From an uncultured Acetatifactor sp. (GTDB lineage Bacteria; Bacillota; Clostridia; Lachnospirales; Lachnospiraceae): 47,095 bases of DNA. Under the pieces are notes generated by a model, which was given only the letters and a program-made list of their open reading frames with translations, made no database searches and was not told the origin of the DNA. The translations under genes and the position numbers were made by a program. Numbering within the stretch: position 1 is the stretch's first letter; every line of letters begins with the position of its first letter. The stretch spans positions 1 through 47,095 of the forward strand of contig CANPYT010000013.1 of the NCBI GenBank assembly GCA_947588705.1. Reading direction: 5' to 3'. Below, in pieces: positions 28,338 to 38,156 of this stretch.

Positions 28338-31300
28338 TCAACCGGATCCGGGCTTTGAAATTGATTCCAGGTGAAACGAGTACAGGAGCCTTTCCTTTAC
28401 GGGCAGCCCCATCAATTTCTGCAGGGCCTCCTGATAGTAGTCCAGCTGCGTCTCATACCGGTTCCAGAGCTCCTCCATGGTATCTACCGCGTCCGTCTTA
28501 TAGTCCAGCAGCACCATACCGTCCTCCTCTACAAAGAACACGTCGATGATCCCCTGGATCAGCAGGGTCTCCTCCGACGGCAGTCCGGCATTCAGGCGTT
28601 TCGCGTCGATCCCCAACACGAAGGGCTGTTCCCGGTAGAGTTTCCCTGCCCTCTGGGCCCTCCACATACGGTAGCCCAGCGGGCTTGTGAGAAATCCGAG
28701 GATCTTCCTGTCGCGCACCGCCTCCCGGTACTCCCGGCTGAGCCGCTTTTCGGCCACCTGGCCCTCCAAAAACTCCGCAAGCGCCTCCTTTAATCTTTCC
28801 CGGGACATGCCGCTTACAAAGGCTTCATAATCGCCGGGGAAGCCCTCCGCGGCCCTTTCCCCTGCCGCCCCGTCGGAACGGCCCCACGCCGATGCCGCCA
28901 GCTTTTCGAAATCCAATAGTTCCATGACTCTGTGATACGCGTTGCCCCGCACCGTGCCGCTGATCTTCTCCTCTCCCCGGCGGAAAGCGGGAATATAAGG
29001 CTGTATTTCCTTTTCCTCAAAGGTGTGGTACGCCTCCTCATCCCGGTCCGCCATGGCTGCGATCTTCAGCTCCGATACCGTGGTCTTCGTGTAAAGCCCG
29101 GCCAGGGCGGCAAAGCGGTACGGCGCGTCCAGGCGTTCCCGCAGGAGGGCAAGCGCCCCGGGATCCCACAATCTCTCCCCCGTTTCCGTCTCCTCCGCCT
29201 CCCCGGCCTTCTCCAGCCTTTCCAGAAGCATCTGCCTGCCGCCAAGCCCAAGCTGCTCTTTCAGCCCTTCCGCGCACAGCTCTTCTTCCCTGGTCACTGT
29301 CACGCGGACTCCCGCATATGCAAGCGTGGGCAGCAGCATATCAAGATAGCTGCCCGCCTCCATGAAATCCAGATAGGACATGGGGCCGCGGTCTCTCTCT
29401 CCGCACTGGGCCCATTTTTCCTCCGCGTCTTCCAAAACCGCTGTCAGGATCAGTTTTTCCTTGGCCCTGGTCATGGCCACGTAAAGCACCCGCAGCTCCT
29501 CCGACAGGCTCTCCTCCCTCAGCTTCGCCGCGATCGCCAGGCGGCGCAGGGTCTTGTTCCGCAGCCTGCGCACCGGATCCACATAATCCACCCCCAGCCC
29601 GAGATCCATATCCACGATCAAGGACTGGTTCACGTCCTGCATGTTGAACCGCTTGCTCAGCCCTGCCACAAAAGTGACCGGAAATTCCAGGCCCTTGCTC
29701 TTATGGATGCTCATGATCCGAACCACATCCGCATTCTCATCCAGCAGATCCGCCTCGCCGTAATCCACCTCGTATTTCTCCAGCTGTTCCATATACCGCA
29801 CAAAGTGAAACAGGCCAAAATAGCTGGTCTTCTCAAAATCCGAGGCCCTGGTGAACAGCATCTCCACATTGGCCCGGCGCCTGCCGCCCGCGGGCAGAGC
29901 CGTGACATAGTTGAGATAATCGAAATCCGTCACGATCTTTGTGAGCAGATCCCGTATAGGCATGTACACGGTACAGGCCCGATAGGCTTTCAGCATCTCC
30001 AGGAAAGCCCTGGCCTTCTCCCTCAGCGCCGCATCTCCCCCGTCTTCCGTCGCGGCGGAAAACGCCTTCAGCGCTTCATACAGGCTCCCCTCCTTCCTCC
30101 CGCTGCGGATCACTGCGATCTCCTCTTCGGCAAAGCCGCCGAAGACGGACTTCATCACGCCGAAAAGCGGGATATCCTGGGTCGGATTATCCAGCGCCTG
30201 CAGGAACTGCAAAAGTTCCTGCACCTCCGCCGCGGCAAAGTATCCCGTCCTGGAAGGAACGTACACGGGAATGCCCTCCTCTTCCAGCACCTCCCGGAAT
30301 TCCTCGGCCCAGCCGCTGCCGGAGCGCAGAAGGATCACCATGTCCGAGAACCGCGCCGGCCGCAGTTTCCCGGTCTCCCTGTCCGTGACCCGGAACCCCT
30401 CCCGCAGCTCCCGGATCTTATTGGCGATGACCCCGGCCTCCAGCCGCTTCGCTCCCAGCGAGGAATCACGGCCCGGCTTCTCCGCAAGCAAAAGCTCGCT
30501 GTCACAGCCCTCGTTATCCGGGTAGGAAGCCCCCGGATACAGGGCCGCCCCGGCGTCATATTCGATCCCGCCTGTCTCCGGGCCCATCAGCCTGGAAAAC
30601 ACCTTGTTCACCGTATCCACTACCTCGATCCGGCTCCGGAAGTTCCTGGACAGGTCGATCCGCCTGCAGCTTCCCTCATCCGCTGTGTAGGACTTATATT
30701 TCTCCAGGAACAATTCCGGTCTCGCCAGCCGGAATTTATAGATACTCTGCTTCACATCTCCCACCATGAAGCGGTTGTGATGCCCTTCCGCCTCCCCGGA
30801 GACTGCCTGGAGCAGGTATTCCTGTACCAGGTTGCTGTCCTGGTACTCATCGATCAGGATCTCCGCGAAATGCTGCCGATATTCCAACGCTACCCGGCTC
30901 GGCTCCACGGCCTCCCCCTTCCTGTCCAGCAGGATATCCAGGGCAAAGTGTTCCATATCCGAAAAGTCGATGATCTTCCGCTCCCGCTTTTTCTCCGCCA
31001 TCCGTCTGTCAAAATCCAGGACAAGGTCTATCAGCGTACACACCGGGCCGCCGCATTCCGCCCCCTGGGCCGCCGCAAGCTCCCAGGGCGTGGAAAAGTA
31101 TCTGGCGGCCAGCCCCTGGACGCAGTCCTTTACCTCCGCCCTGAGCCGCTTGGCCAGCTCCCGTTTCTCCGGGTCCACCGACTCGTCTTTTTTGGAGGAC
31201 AGCCGCCCGAAGGCCACCGCGGGCAGAAGCTCTCCATACTCCTCCAGGCTCCCGCACCCGCCCAGCTTTTCCAGCTGCTCCAGCTCCTGATCCACCATTT

Positions 31301-32045
31301 CCCCATACATATAAGGCCCGTCAGGCTCCTGGCAGAGCTCCCGCACCTGTCTCAGCTTCCCGGCGCAGCCCTCCGCCATGCCCCTCAGATGTCCGCACAG
31401 ATACCGTTTCCATTCCTGTCTGTCCGCTTCCTCCGGGGCCCTTGCCCCATAATCCTCTTTCCGCTCCGCCAGCCATTCCTCCGGCCAGGGGAAGCTGGCC
31501 GCGTACCTGGACAGGTTCAGCACATGGCGTTCCAGCACCCCCTCCCGGCCGCCGGGGCAAAAAAATTCCACACAATATCGAAACGCCTCGTCTCCCGCGG
31601 CATAAGCTTCCTCCAGAAGCTCCCCAAGCGCCTCCTGCTCCATCAGGCGGATCTCCCCCTCGTCCGCAATACGAAAGGCAGGATCCAGGCCGATCTCATG
31701 AAAATGGTTCCGCAGAAGGAACAGGCAGAAGCTGTCGATGGTAGTGATCTGGGCGTTGTGAAGCAGCGTGGCCTGGCGCTGGATGTGCTCCGACTCAGGG
31801 TGCAGCGCCAGCCGCGCGGCAATTCCCGCCGCGATGCGCTCCCGCATCTCCGCCGCCGCCGCGTTGGTAAATGTCACGATCAGCAGCCTGTCAATATCCA
31901 CGGGATGCTCCGCATCACAGACCATCTGTACGATCCGCTCCACTAACACCGCCGTCTTGCCGCTGCCCGCCGCCGCCGACACCAGGATATTACAGCCGTG
32001 CAGGCCGATCACTTTCTGTTGTTCCGGTGTAAACTCAATCGCCAT
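28338..32045 (-). CDS. addA: ATP-dependent helicase/nuclease subunit A
   Basis: A 1235-residue UvrD-like helicase with a C-terminal nuclease, the AddA half of the RecBCD-equivalent that processes double-strand breaks. Walker A is SAAAGSGKT (23-31). Later helicase motifs include LIVTFTNAAAAEMRERI, ILIDEYQDSN (Walker B), and SIHKSKGLEFPVTFVAGL. The nuclease motif GIIDVFFVEEDGMVLLDYKTD lies near residue 1180. Length is typical. Its start codon lies 11 bases inside the end of addB, so the subunits are translationally coupled. Confidence 0.97.
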   Translation of the reverse strand: MAIEFTPEQQKVIGLHGCNILVSAAAGSGKTAVLVERIVQMVCDAEHPVDIDRLLIVTFTNAAAAEMRERIAAGIAARLALHPESEHIQRQATLLHNAQITTIDSFCLFLLRNHFHEIGLDPAFRIADEGEIRLMEQEALGELLEEAYAAGDEAFRYCVEFFCPGGREGVLERHVLNLSRYAASFPWPEEWLAERKEDYGARAPEEADRQEWKRYLCGHLRGMAEGCAGKLRQVRELCQEPDGPYMYGEMVDQELEQLEKLGGCGSLEEYGELLPAVAFGRLSSKKDESVDPEKRELAKRLRAEVKDCVQGLAARYFSTPWELAAAQGAECGGPVCTLIDLVLDFDRRMAEKKRERKIIDFSDMEHFALDILLDRKGEAVEPSRVALEYRQHFAEILIDEYQDSNLVQEYLLQAVSGEAEGHHNRFMVGDVKQSIYKFRLARPELFLEKYKSYTADEGSCRRIDLSRNFRSRIEVVDTVNKVFSRLMGPETGGIEYDAGAALYPGASYPDNEGCDSELLLAEKPGRDSSLGAKRLEAGVIANKIRELREGFRVTDRETGKLRPARFSDMVILLRSGSGWAEEFREVLEEEGIPVYVPSRTGYFAAAEVQELLQFLQALDNPTQDIPLFGVMKSVFGGFAEEEIAVIRSGRKEGSLYEALKAFSAATEDGGDAALREKARAFLEMLKAYRACTVYMPIRDLLTKIVTDFDYLNYVTALPAGGRRRANVEMLFTRASDFEKTSYFGLFHFVRYMEQLEKYEVDYGEADLLDENADVVRIMSIHKSKGLEFPVTFVAGLSKRFNMQDVNQSLIVDMDLGLGVDYVDPVRRLRNKTLRRLAIAAKLREESLSEELRVLYVAMTRAKEKLILTAVLEDAEEKWAQCGERDRGPMSYLDFMEAGSYLDMLLPTLAYAGVRVTVTREEELCAEGLKEQLGLGGRQMLLERLEKAGEAEETETGERLWDPGALALLRERLDAPYRFAALAGLYTKTTVSELKIAAMADRDEEAYHTFEEKEIQPYIPAFRRGEEKISGTVRGNAYHRVMELLDFEKLAASAWGRSDGAAGERAAEGFPGDYEAFVSGMSRERLKEALAEFLEGQVAEKRLSREYREAVRDRKILGFLTSPLGYRMWRAQRAGKLYREQPFVLGIDAKRLNAGLPSEETLLIQGIIDVFFVEEDGMVLLDYKTDAVDTMEELWNRYETQLDYYQEALQKLMGLPVKERLLYSFHLESISKPGSG

Positions 32046-35000
32046 TTCCCTGTCCCGACTCCTGTCCCGATGCCTCTTCCATCTTTTCCAGCACCGTCTC
32101 CTTGTCCATCTGTTCCAGCTTTCTCATACTGCACCCGGGAATTGCCGGTTCAAAGCCGCAGACCTTCCTATAGGGGCAATAAGTACATGCCTCTTCCCCA
32201 CCCATCTCATAGGGGTCGAGCCCGATCCTGCCGTCCAGGATCTCCCGGCCGATCTCCACGATCTTCCGGCTGACATATCCCGACACCAGGGCAAGCTCCT
32301 GTCCGCTCATCACGGAGGAACGGGCGGAAAATGTGCCGTCCTTCTTCCGCTCCACCGGGATCACATCGGACTTATCCGCCATGGTGGAATCCAGCCGCTC
32401 TACGATCCCCGGCTCCCCGTTCACCACCCCGTTCATCCGGAGCTGTCTTCCGATCTGTTCGTTGATCTCCTCCGGGGTCAGCTCCACCGCCGACTCCACG
32501 GCGGGGTCGTCTATATGATAATACAAAAGCGCCGCCGGAACGATCTCCTTGTCCGGGTGCTTCCTGGCCTCCAGCTCCAGTCCGGCATTCATGTACACCA
32601 CCAGCTGCAGCTGCAGCCCATAGTACAGCGCCGCCAGGTCAAACTTCTGGCTGCCGGACTTATAGTCTATCACCTTCACGTACACATGGGCGTCATCCTC
32701 GTCCACATCGATCCTGTCTATCCGCCCCTGAAGCCGCATTCGCTCCTCCTCGGACAGCGCCACATCGACGCTGGCCAGGTCCTGCGCAAACCGGAAGGAA
32801 AGCTCGTAGGCGTCCGGCCGGAAGCTTCCCTTTTTCAGCTGTCTCTGCAGGGTCAGCACTGTCCGGGTGAGAATACGGCCCATCCTGGTGATGGCATATT
32901 CGTTCCGGGCGCTGCTGTACAAGACCGTGTTCCCATAGACGGCGGCGCCGGCCTCCAGCGCCTCCCGCACCGCCTGCGCCGCAAAATCTTCCGGAAAATC
33001 AAACCAGCTGTAGCCGTTTTCCTCCAGCTTCCCGGCAAACCGTTCCAGCACCTCATGATACAGATTCCCCATATCTACGGTCTCAAAGGAAAATTCCTGC
33101 CGTTCCCTCAGGGTCAGGCCATACTGCAGAAAATGGCGGTAGGCGCAGGCGGCGTAAGTCTCCAGCCGGGTGACGCTGTTCTCCAGATGCTTTCCGTACA
33201 GCGCCCGGGCCACCGCCGCCGACAGGCCGCTCTCCTGATACCGCTTGAACGCCGCCTGTCGGAGCAGGGAACGCCTGTCCGCCGTCTCCGTCTCCCCATA
33301 GGCCCGGTAAAGGGTAAAAAACTCGGTCTCCCGCTCCGGCGGCAGCGTACCCGCCGCATATTCCCGCAGTTCCTCCGCCAGGTACCCCGCCCCCTCCCGC
33401 CTCGTCACGATCTGCTCCAGGGGGCTGCGCAGCTGAGGATACTCTACCCGAAGCCCCGGGAACATCCTTTCCACCGTATCGATCAGATACGCCGGGCGGA
33501 GGCTCTTTCCGGCGCTGTCCATCTTGGAATACGACAGATACAGCCGCCGGGAAGGCTTTGTCATGTTCAGGTACAGATACAGCCGCTGAATGTACATCTG
33601 CTGCCTCGGGCCGGGCGCCAGCTCGATCTCCGACTCCCGCAGAAATTCCCGGTCCATGTCCGAAATGATCCCGCCCCGGGAAGCGCTTCGCGGGATACTG
33701 CCGTCGTTCACGCCCAGGAAAAACAGCGCCTTCACCTGCTTCAGGCGGGTCCGCTCCATATCGCCTGCCACCACGCGGTCCACATTCTGAGGGATGGTAC
33801 CCACCTGGATCTCTCCGAAGCCCGCCTCCAGGATCTCGCAGAACTCCGCCAGCGGCAGGATCTCCTCCCCCAGCAGCCCATAAATCTGGTCCAAAAGCTC
33901 CATCACCAGCCGATAGATCTGGGCGTACTCCCGGGCCCTGGCCGCCTGGCCCTCCGCCTCAAACCTGGCCTGGTAGGCAGCCAGCTTCGCCTGGACCTGG
34001 TTCTGCACCAGGAAGTCATAGAGTTTTTCCACATAGCTCTTCACCGGCTCGCGCCCCTCCATGCGCAGCATGGCGGTCTGCTCCATGAGCCTCTGCCGCA
34101 GGCTGTTGACCACGGCCAGGGCATCCTCGTCTTCCCCCATCCGGGATGTCTTTCGGGAAAACAGGCGGCTGTAGCTATGGAAGCCCCGGACGCCGGTCTC
34201 CAGCACATAGTTTTCCAGCAGGTCTACCTCCTCCGGCTCCATATCCGCCAGGCCGCTGCGCAGATAATGAAACACCGCCTGGTAGGAGAAATCCCGGCAA
34301 AACAATTCCAACGCGCTCTTGATATACTCGATCATAGGATTCAGCACGATCCCCCTGGTGCGGTCGATATAGCAGGGGATCTCCATCTGCGCGAACTCAG
34401 TCTCCACATAGGGCGCGTAACTTTCAAGATCCCCCACGATCAGCGCGATGTCCCGGTAGGCCATTCCCTCCTCCCTGAGCAGCCGCCGGATCTCCAGACC
34501 GGCCTGGTGCACTTCATCCCTTGGCGTCAGCGTCTCAAACAGCCGGATCTCATCCTGTTCCCGTTCATAGGGGGCGACGCCGTAGCGGAACAGATGTCTC
34601 TCCAGGTGCCTCAGGGCGGGCGCCTCAAGAAAGCGGTGCCGGGGATTGCACAGAAACCTGCAGCCGGGGAACGGCCTGGCCGGGATCCTTTCCCCTGGCA
34701 GGATAAACACATCCTCCTGCCTGTCCACTCCCGCTTCCTCCGCCAGGCGGCAGAGATCCGCCACCGTCTTTTTGCTCAAATGGAAAAGTTTCTGCTCCCC
34801 GTCCTGCCGATAGGGATCCTCCCCTTCTCCCATGGCCACCGTTATGATAACCTCTCCGCAGAGCCGCATCAGCTCCTGGACGACCCGGTTCTGAATGGGC
34901 GTAAATCCCGTAAAGCCGTCAAAGACCACCACGCTCCCCGGCAGGAGCGCCGATTTCCCCAGGGAGCGGCGCAGCACATCCAGAGTCTCCTCCGTGGTGA

Positions 35001-35535
35001 TGAAATTTCCCTGAATATACTCCACAAACCCCTTATAAAGCTTTTCCAGATCCATGAGCTTCCGGGCCAGTGCCCCCCGCTTCTGCGCCCGGGCGATCAG
35101 CTTCGCCACATCCTCCGTGCCGACGCCGTACTGCATGAACTCGGAGATGGCGCTCTTCACTTCATGGATATAGCCCTGACGGTGCAGGAAGCTTCCCAGC
35201 GCCGGGAGTTCTTCCTTCATCCCCGCCGCCACTTTCTGCAGGACAAGGCTTTTCCCGGTGTCATCCAGCACCGGCGTCTCCTCCCCGCCAACCTCTTCCA
35301 GGATGCGGTGGCTCAGGCGGCCGAAGCTGAGCACGTCAATGTTCATAATGCCGCCCCGGTCGCTTAAGAGGACAAGGTCTTTCTGGGTCTGCATGGTAAA
35401 CTGGTCGGGCACGATGATCAGAAAGTTCCGGTCCGGCTCTTCCCCCGCCCGCCGTGTTATCTCCTCATACAGTTGTCTGCTCTTTCCCGATCCGGACGGA
35501 CCGAAATAAAATTTCAGGCTCATGCTTCCTCTCAT
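32035..35535 (-). CDS. addB: ATP-dependent helicase/deoxyribonuclease subunit B
   Basis: A 1166-residue AddB. The N-terminal Walker A motif is FGPSGSGKS. The C-terminal nuclease motif is VKVIDYKSGSQKFD, and the four-cysteine iron-sulfur motif is completed by CTYCPYRKVCGFE near the end, with the first cysteine in the SVTRLETYAACAYRHFL segment. AddB locates Chi-type sites and cuts the 5' strand. The ATG at 35535 overlaps the stop of the glycosylase gene (ATGA); an ATG four codons later is also possible. Confidence 0.96.
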   Translation of the reverse strand: MRGSMSLKFYFGPSGSGKSRQLYEEITRRAGEEPDRNFLIIVPDQFTMQTQKDLVLLSDRGGIMNIDVLSFGRLSHRILEEVGGEETPVLDDTGKSLVLQKVAAGMKEELPALGSFLHRQGYIHEVKSAISEFMQYGVGTEDVAKLIARAQKRGALARKLMDLEKLYKGFVEYIQGNFITTEETLDVLRRSLGKSALLPGSVVVFDGFTGFTPIQNRVVQELMRLCGEVIITVAMGEGEDPYRQDGEQKLFHLSKKTVADLCRLAEEAGVDRQEDVFILPGERIPARPFPGCRFLCNPRHRFLEAPALRHLERHLFRYGVAPYEREQDEIRLFETLTPRDEVHQAGLEIRRLLREEGMAYRDIALIVGDLESYAPYVETEFAQMEIPCYIDRTRGIVLNPMIEYIKSALELFCRDFSYQAVFHYLRSGLADMEPEEVDLLENYVLETGVRGFHSYSRLFSRKTSRMGEDEDALAVVNSLRQRLMEQTAMLRMEGREPVKSYVEKLYDFLVQNQVQAKLAAYQARFEAEGQAARAREYAQIYRLVMELLDQIYGLLGEEILPLAEFCEILEAGFGEIQVGTIPQNVDRVVAGDMERTRLKQVKALFFLGVNDGSIPRSASRGGIISDMDREFLRESEIELAPGPRQQMYIQRLYLYLNMTKPSRRLYLSYSKMDSAGKSLRPAYLIDTVERMFPGLRVEYPQLRSPLEQIVTRREGAGYLAEELREYAAGTLPPERETEFFTLYRAYGETETADRRSLLRQAAFKRYQESGLSAAVARALYGKHLENSVTRLETYAACAYRHFLQYGLTLRERQEFSFETVDMGNLYHEVLERFAGKLEENGYSWFDFPEDFAAQAVREALEAGAAVYGNTVLYSSARNEYAITRMGRILTRTVLTLQRQLKKGSFRPDAYELSFRFAQDLASVDVALSEEERMRLQGRIDRIDVDEDDAHVYVKVIDYKSGSQKFDLAALYYGLQLQLVVYMNAGLELEARKHPDKEIVPAALLYYHIDDPAVESAVELTPEEINEQIGRQLRMNGVVNGEPGIVERLDSTMADKSDVIPVERKKDGTFSARSSVMSGQELALVSGYVSRKIVEIGREILDGRIGLDPYEMGGEEACTYCPYRKVCGFEPAIPGCSMRKLEQMDKETVLEKMEEASGQESGQGNGD

Positions 35536-36266
35536 TCCTCCGGGCTGCCCAGGTAAAACCGCCAGAGATAATCCGCCGCCTCTTCCGCGTAGTCAATCCC
35601 GATGCGCTTACCCGCCTGGATCCTCCCCATAGCCACGGGGATCCCTTCCGTCACATAAAACTTTGCGCTCTCCACCATGTCCACATCGTTATCCGCCCTG
35701 GTGATCCCCATGGCGGCGCACAGCTTCCCCGGCCCGTCCGCCAGGTGTTTTTTCAGGGAAACAGGACAGTCCTCCGGCGTGTAGGGCGGCTGTCCTTTCC
35801 CGGACTGTCTCCGGTTCAGCTGCGCCAGGCGGAGACGGAGCATCCGCTCCCCCGACTCCCCGTCCGCGGGGACAACGCCGCGCAGCAGCACCGCCTGGGG
35901 CGTCCCCTCCACGGCGGCCGCGATGTTCATACAGCTGTACATGCCATAGATCAGATATACATACGAAGTACCGCCGATATGGTACATGGGTTCCGTCCGT
36001 TCTGTGCGCCGGCCTCCATAGGTATGCGACCCCTTATCCGTCTCCCCCATGTAACTCTCCACTTCCGTGATGATCCCCCGGATCCTGCCCTCCGGCGTGT
36101 CATGTACCAGGATCTTTCCCAGCAGTTCCTTTGCCACCGTGATCCCGTCCCGGGTAAAAAAGCCGCGGGGCAGGCGGGCAGGCTCCTTCGGGGCTTCGGG
36201 AAAGCCCGCCGTTCCCCCAAACATGGCTTCCTCCCGCAAACAGGACCCTCTATTTCTGCCTGGCAT
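35532..36266 (-). CDS. mpg: 3-methyladenine DNA glycosylase (AAG/MPG family)
   Basis: A 244-residue alkyl-adenine glycosylase that flips out and removes alkylated purines in base excision repair. Family landmarks are visible: ELLGKILVHDTPEGRIRGIITEVESYMG, with the catalytic Glu in TEVE; GSHTYGGRRTERTEPMY; and YLIYGMYSCMNIA. The ATG at 36266 has a textbook AGGAGG seven bases upstream; 14 further codons are open but lack a site. It sits between exoA (58-base gap) and addB (overlap), joining glycosylase, AP endonuclease and break repair in one transcript. Confidence 0.94.
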   Translation of the reverse strand: MPGRNRGSCLREEAMFGGTAGFPEAPKEPARLPRGFFTRDGITVAKELLGKILVHDTPEGRIRGIITEVESYMGETDKGSHTYGGRRTERTEPMYHIGGTSYVYLIYGMYSCMNIAAAVEGTPQAVLLRGVVPADGESGERMLRLRLAQLNRRQSGKGQPPYTPEDCPVSLKKHLADGPGKLCAAMGITRADNDVDMVESAKFYVTEGIPVAMGRIQAGKRIGIDYAEEAADYLWRFYLGSPEE

Positions 36267-36324
36267 ACCGTCACCTCCTGTCCCCGTTTTCCGGCCAGAC
36301 CTAAGCACATCCCCTGCCGGAGGA

Positions 36325-37080
36325 TCAGAGATTTATCTCCAGCTCCACCGGGCAGTGGTCGGATCCCATTACCTCCGTGCGGACCCCCGCGTCCACAAGC
36401 CGATCCTCCAGGGCTTTCGACACCAGGAAATAATCGATGCGCCACCCCGCGTTCTTTGCCCTGGCCTGGTACATATAGGACCACCAGGAATACACCCCTG
36501 TCAAGTCGGGATAAAAATACCGGAAGGTATCCACAAACCCATTCTCCAAAAGCCGTTCAAAGCAGCCCCGTTCCTCGTCCGTAAAACCGGCATTCCGATG
36601 GTTGCTTCCGGGATTTTTCAGGTCGATCTCCCGATGGGCCACATTCAGGTCGCCGCAGAAGACCACCGGCTTTCTCAGCTCAAGGCCCTTTAAATATTTC
36701 AGGAAATCCTCTTCCCACTGCATACGGTACGAAAGCCTTGTCAGCTCCCGCTGGGAGTTTGGCGTGTACACCGTCACCATAAAGAACTCCTCAAATTCCG
36801 CCGTTATCACCCGCCCCTCGTGGTCATGTTCCTCCATGCCTATACCGAAGGTCACGCAGAGAGGCTTTCTTTTGGTAAACAGGGCCGTCCCCGAATATCC
36901 CTTTTTCTCCGCGTAGTTCCAGAACTGGAAATATCCCGGAAGCTCCGGCGCGATCTGGCCTTCCTGCACCTTTGTCTCCTGAAGGCAGAAAATATCCGCG
37001 TCCGCCCGGTCAAAATAGTCCTGGAAGCCCTTCTGCATACAGGCTCTCAGGCCGTTTACATTCCATGAAATCAGTTTCAA
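36325..37080 (-). CDS. exoA: Exodeoxyribonuclease III / AP endonuclease
   Basis: A 251-residue Xth/ExoA enzyme that cuts DNA at abasic sites. It has the N-terminal LISWNVNGLRA, the metal ligand Glu35 in LQETKVQ, the CGDLNVAH motif, and the catalytic His242 in MGSDHCPVE. Length is typical. The start is TTG at 37080 (family start MKLISWNVNG), with GGGGAGG seven bases upstream. It is first in the repair run exoA-mpg-addB-addA. A G/C hairpin lies in its leader. Confidence 0.96.
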   Translation of the reverse strand: MKLISWNVNGLRACMQKGFQDYFDRADADIFCLQETKVQEGQIAPELPGYFQFWNYAEKKGYSGTALFTKRKPLCVTFGIGMEEHDHEGRVITAEFEEFFMVTVYTPNSQRELTRLSYRMQWEEDFLKYLKGLELRKPVVFCGDLNVAHREIDLKNPGSNHRNAGFTDEERGCFERLLENGFVDTFRYFYPDLTGVYSWWSYMYQARAKNAGWRIDYFLVSKALEDRLVDAGVRTEVMGSDHCPVELEINL

Positions 37081-37094
37081 TCTCCTACCTCCCC

Positions 37095-37112
37095 GCCCGC
37101 CTCATAGCGGGC
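37095..37112. promoter_or_regulatory. Leader hairpin of exoA
   Basis: GCCCGC and GCGGGC pair around six bases, directly before the ribosome site of exoA. On the plus strand a T-run follows a few bases later, but no rightward gene would end here. Confidence 0.35.
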
Positions 37113-37173
37113 GCTTCCTTTTTTGCTTCCTTTTCCTTATCATACCATCTCTCTTCCATTTCCGCCAGCCCTC

Positions 37174-37203
37174 TTTACTTCCCTTTCCCGCCTGTGTTAT
37201 ACT
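37174..37203 (+). promoter_or_regulatory. Promoter of the HAD-IIA gene
   Basis: TTTACT and TATACT with an 18-base spacer. The predicted start, near 37210, puts the palindromic element at 37222-37296 inside the mRNA leader. Confidence 0.6.
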
Positions 37204-37221
37204 GGACAGGGCCAAATTTTA

Positions 37222-37296
37222 TAGCAGTTCAGCCCGCGCCATTCGCAAAGTCATGTTGCCGCACTCTCCGATGCCGTGCGGCCGGCTGAACTGTTG
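37222..37296. repeat. 75-bp palindromic element with terminal inverted repeats
   Basis: Ends TAGCAGTTCAGCC and GGCTGAACTGTTG are near-perfect inverted repeats. The interior shares ATTCGCAAAG and CTCTCCG with one end of the 162-bp element at 25740-25901, of which it appears to be a shorter relative. It lies in the 5' leader of the HAD-IIA gene, 33 bases before its ATG. Confidence 0.7.
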
Positions 37297-37329
37297 CCAA
37301 TTTTTTGCAGGGCCGGAAAAGAGGAGCGT

Positions 37330-38151
37330 ATGGGCGGAAAAACATGGGAAAACCTTAAGAAAAAAAAGCTTTTTCTCTTTGACATAGACGGCACTCTCGC
37401 CATCGGCGACAGACTTTATGAGGGCAGTTCCGCCCTCTTGGAACACATCGCGGAAATCGGCGGAAAAGCGTATTATATCACCAACAACTCCACCCGCAGC
37501 GGCCGGGATTATGTGGAGCGCTTCCGGAGCGCCTTCGGCCTGGAGGCCGCCGAGGAGCAGTTCATCACCTCCGGTTATATGACCATACGTTTTCTGCTGG
37601 AGCGGTACTCCGGCAGAAAGATCTTCGTGATGGGCACCGCCTCCTTTGTGGCGGAGCTGCGCCGGAACGGCCTGAACGTCACGGAACGGCCGGAGGATGG
37701 CATCGACTGTGTCGTCGCAGCCTATGACAGCGAGCTCACCTATGACAAGCTGGCCCGGATCTGCCAGGTCCTGTTTACCGCGGAGGTACCTTTCTATGCC
37801 ACCAACCCCGACCTGCGCTGCCCCATCGATTTCGGCTTTGTCCCGGACTGCGGCGCGATCTGCAATATGATCACGGCGGCTACGGGAAAAACGCCCGTAT
37901 ACCTGGGGAAACCCAGCGGGCAGGTGGTGGAGCTGTGCCTGGCCCGCTCCGGCTTTACCAGGGAAGAGACCCTGGTGGTGGGCGACAGGCTTTACACGGA
38001 TATCGCCTGCGGCATCAACGGGGGCGTGGACACCTGTGTGGTCTTTACCGGCGAGGCCAGGCCGGAGGACATGGCGGATACGCCATATCCCGCCGACTAC
38101 GCTTTCCCCACAATAAAGGAGCTTCTCATGCACTGCACCGAAGCCCCTTGA
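37330..38151 (+). CDS. HAD-IIA phosphatase (NagD-like)
   Basis: A 273-residue cytoplasmic sugar- or nucleotide-phosphatase. HAD motif I is LFDIDGTLAIGD, motif II YITNNSTRS, the cap domain includes VVAAYDSELTYDKL, the motif III lysine lies in PVYLGKPSG, and motif IV is VVGDRLYTDIACGINGG. The ATG at 37330 has GAGGAG six bases upstream; the frame is open 18 codons further into the palindromic element, but those codons are probably not used. It converges with degV, leaving five bases between the stops. The substrate is not predictable. Confidence 0.9.
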   Translation: MGGKTWENLKKKKLFLFDIDGTLAIGDRLYEGSSALLEHIAEIGGKAYYITNNSTRSGRDYVERFRSAFGLEAAEEQFITSGYMTIRFLLERYSGRKIFVMGTASFVAELRRNGLNVTERPEDGIDCVVAAYDSELTYDKLARICQVLFTAEVPFYATNPDLRCPIDFGFVPDCGAICNMITAATGKTPVYLGKPSGQVVELCLARSGFTREETLVVGDRLYTDIACGINGGVDTCVVFTGEARPEDMADTPYPADYAFPTIKELLMHCTEAP

Positions 38152-38156
38152 ATTTT

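Noticed and set aside
28932..31946. A 1004-codon open frame on the plus strand opposite addA
   Set aside because: It is an antisense shadow of GC-rich addA codons: Pro/His/Arg/Gln-rich, no domain, no ribosome site. The same holds for the long plus-strand frame at 31768-35367 opposite addB and the one at 23551-25767 opposite the GTPase-NYN gene.
37219..38133. A 304-codon minus-strand frame opposite the HAD-IIA gene
   Set aside because: The plus strand carries intact HAD motifs, a promoter and a ribosome site; the minus frame has no recognisable domain.
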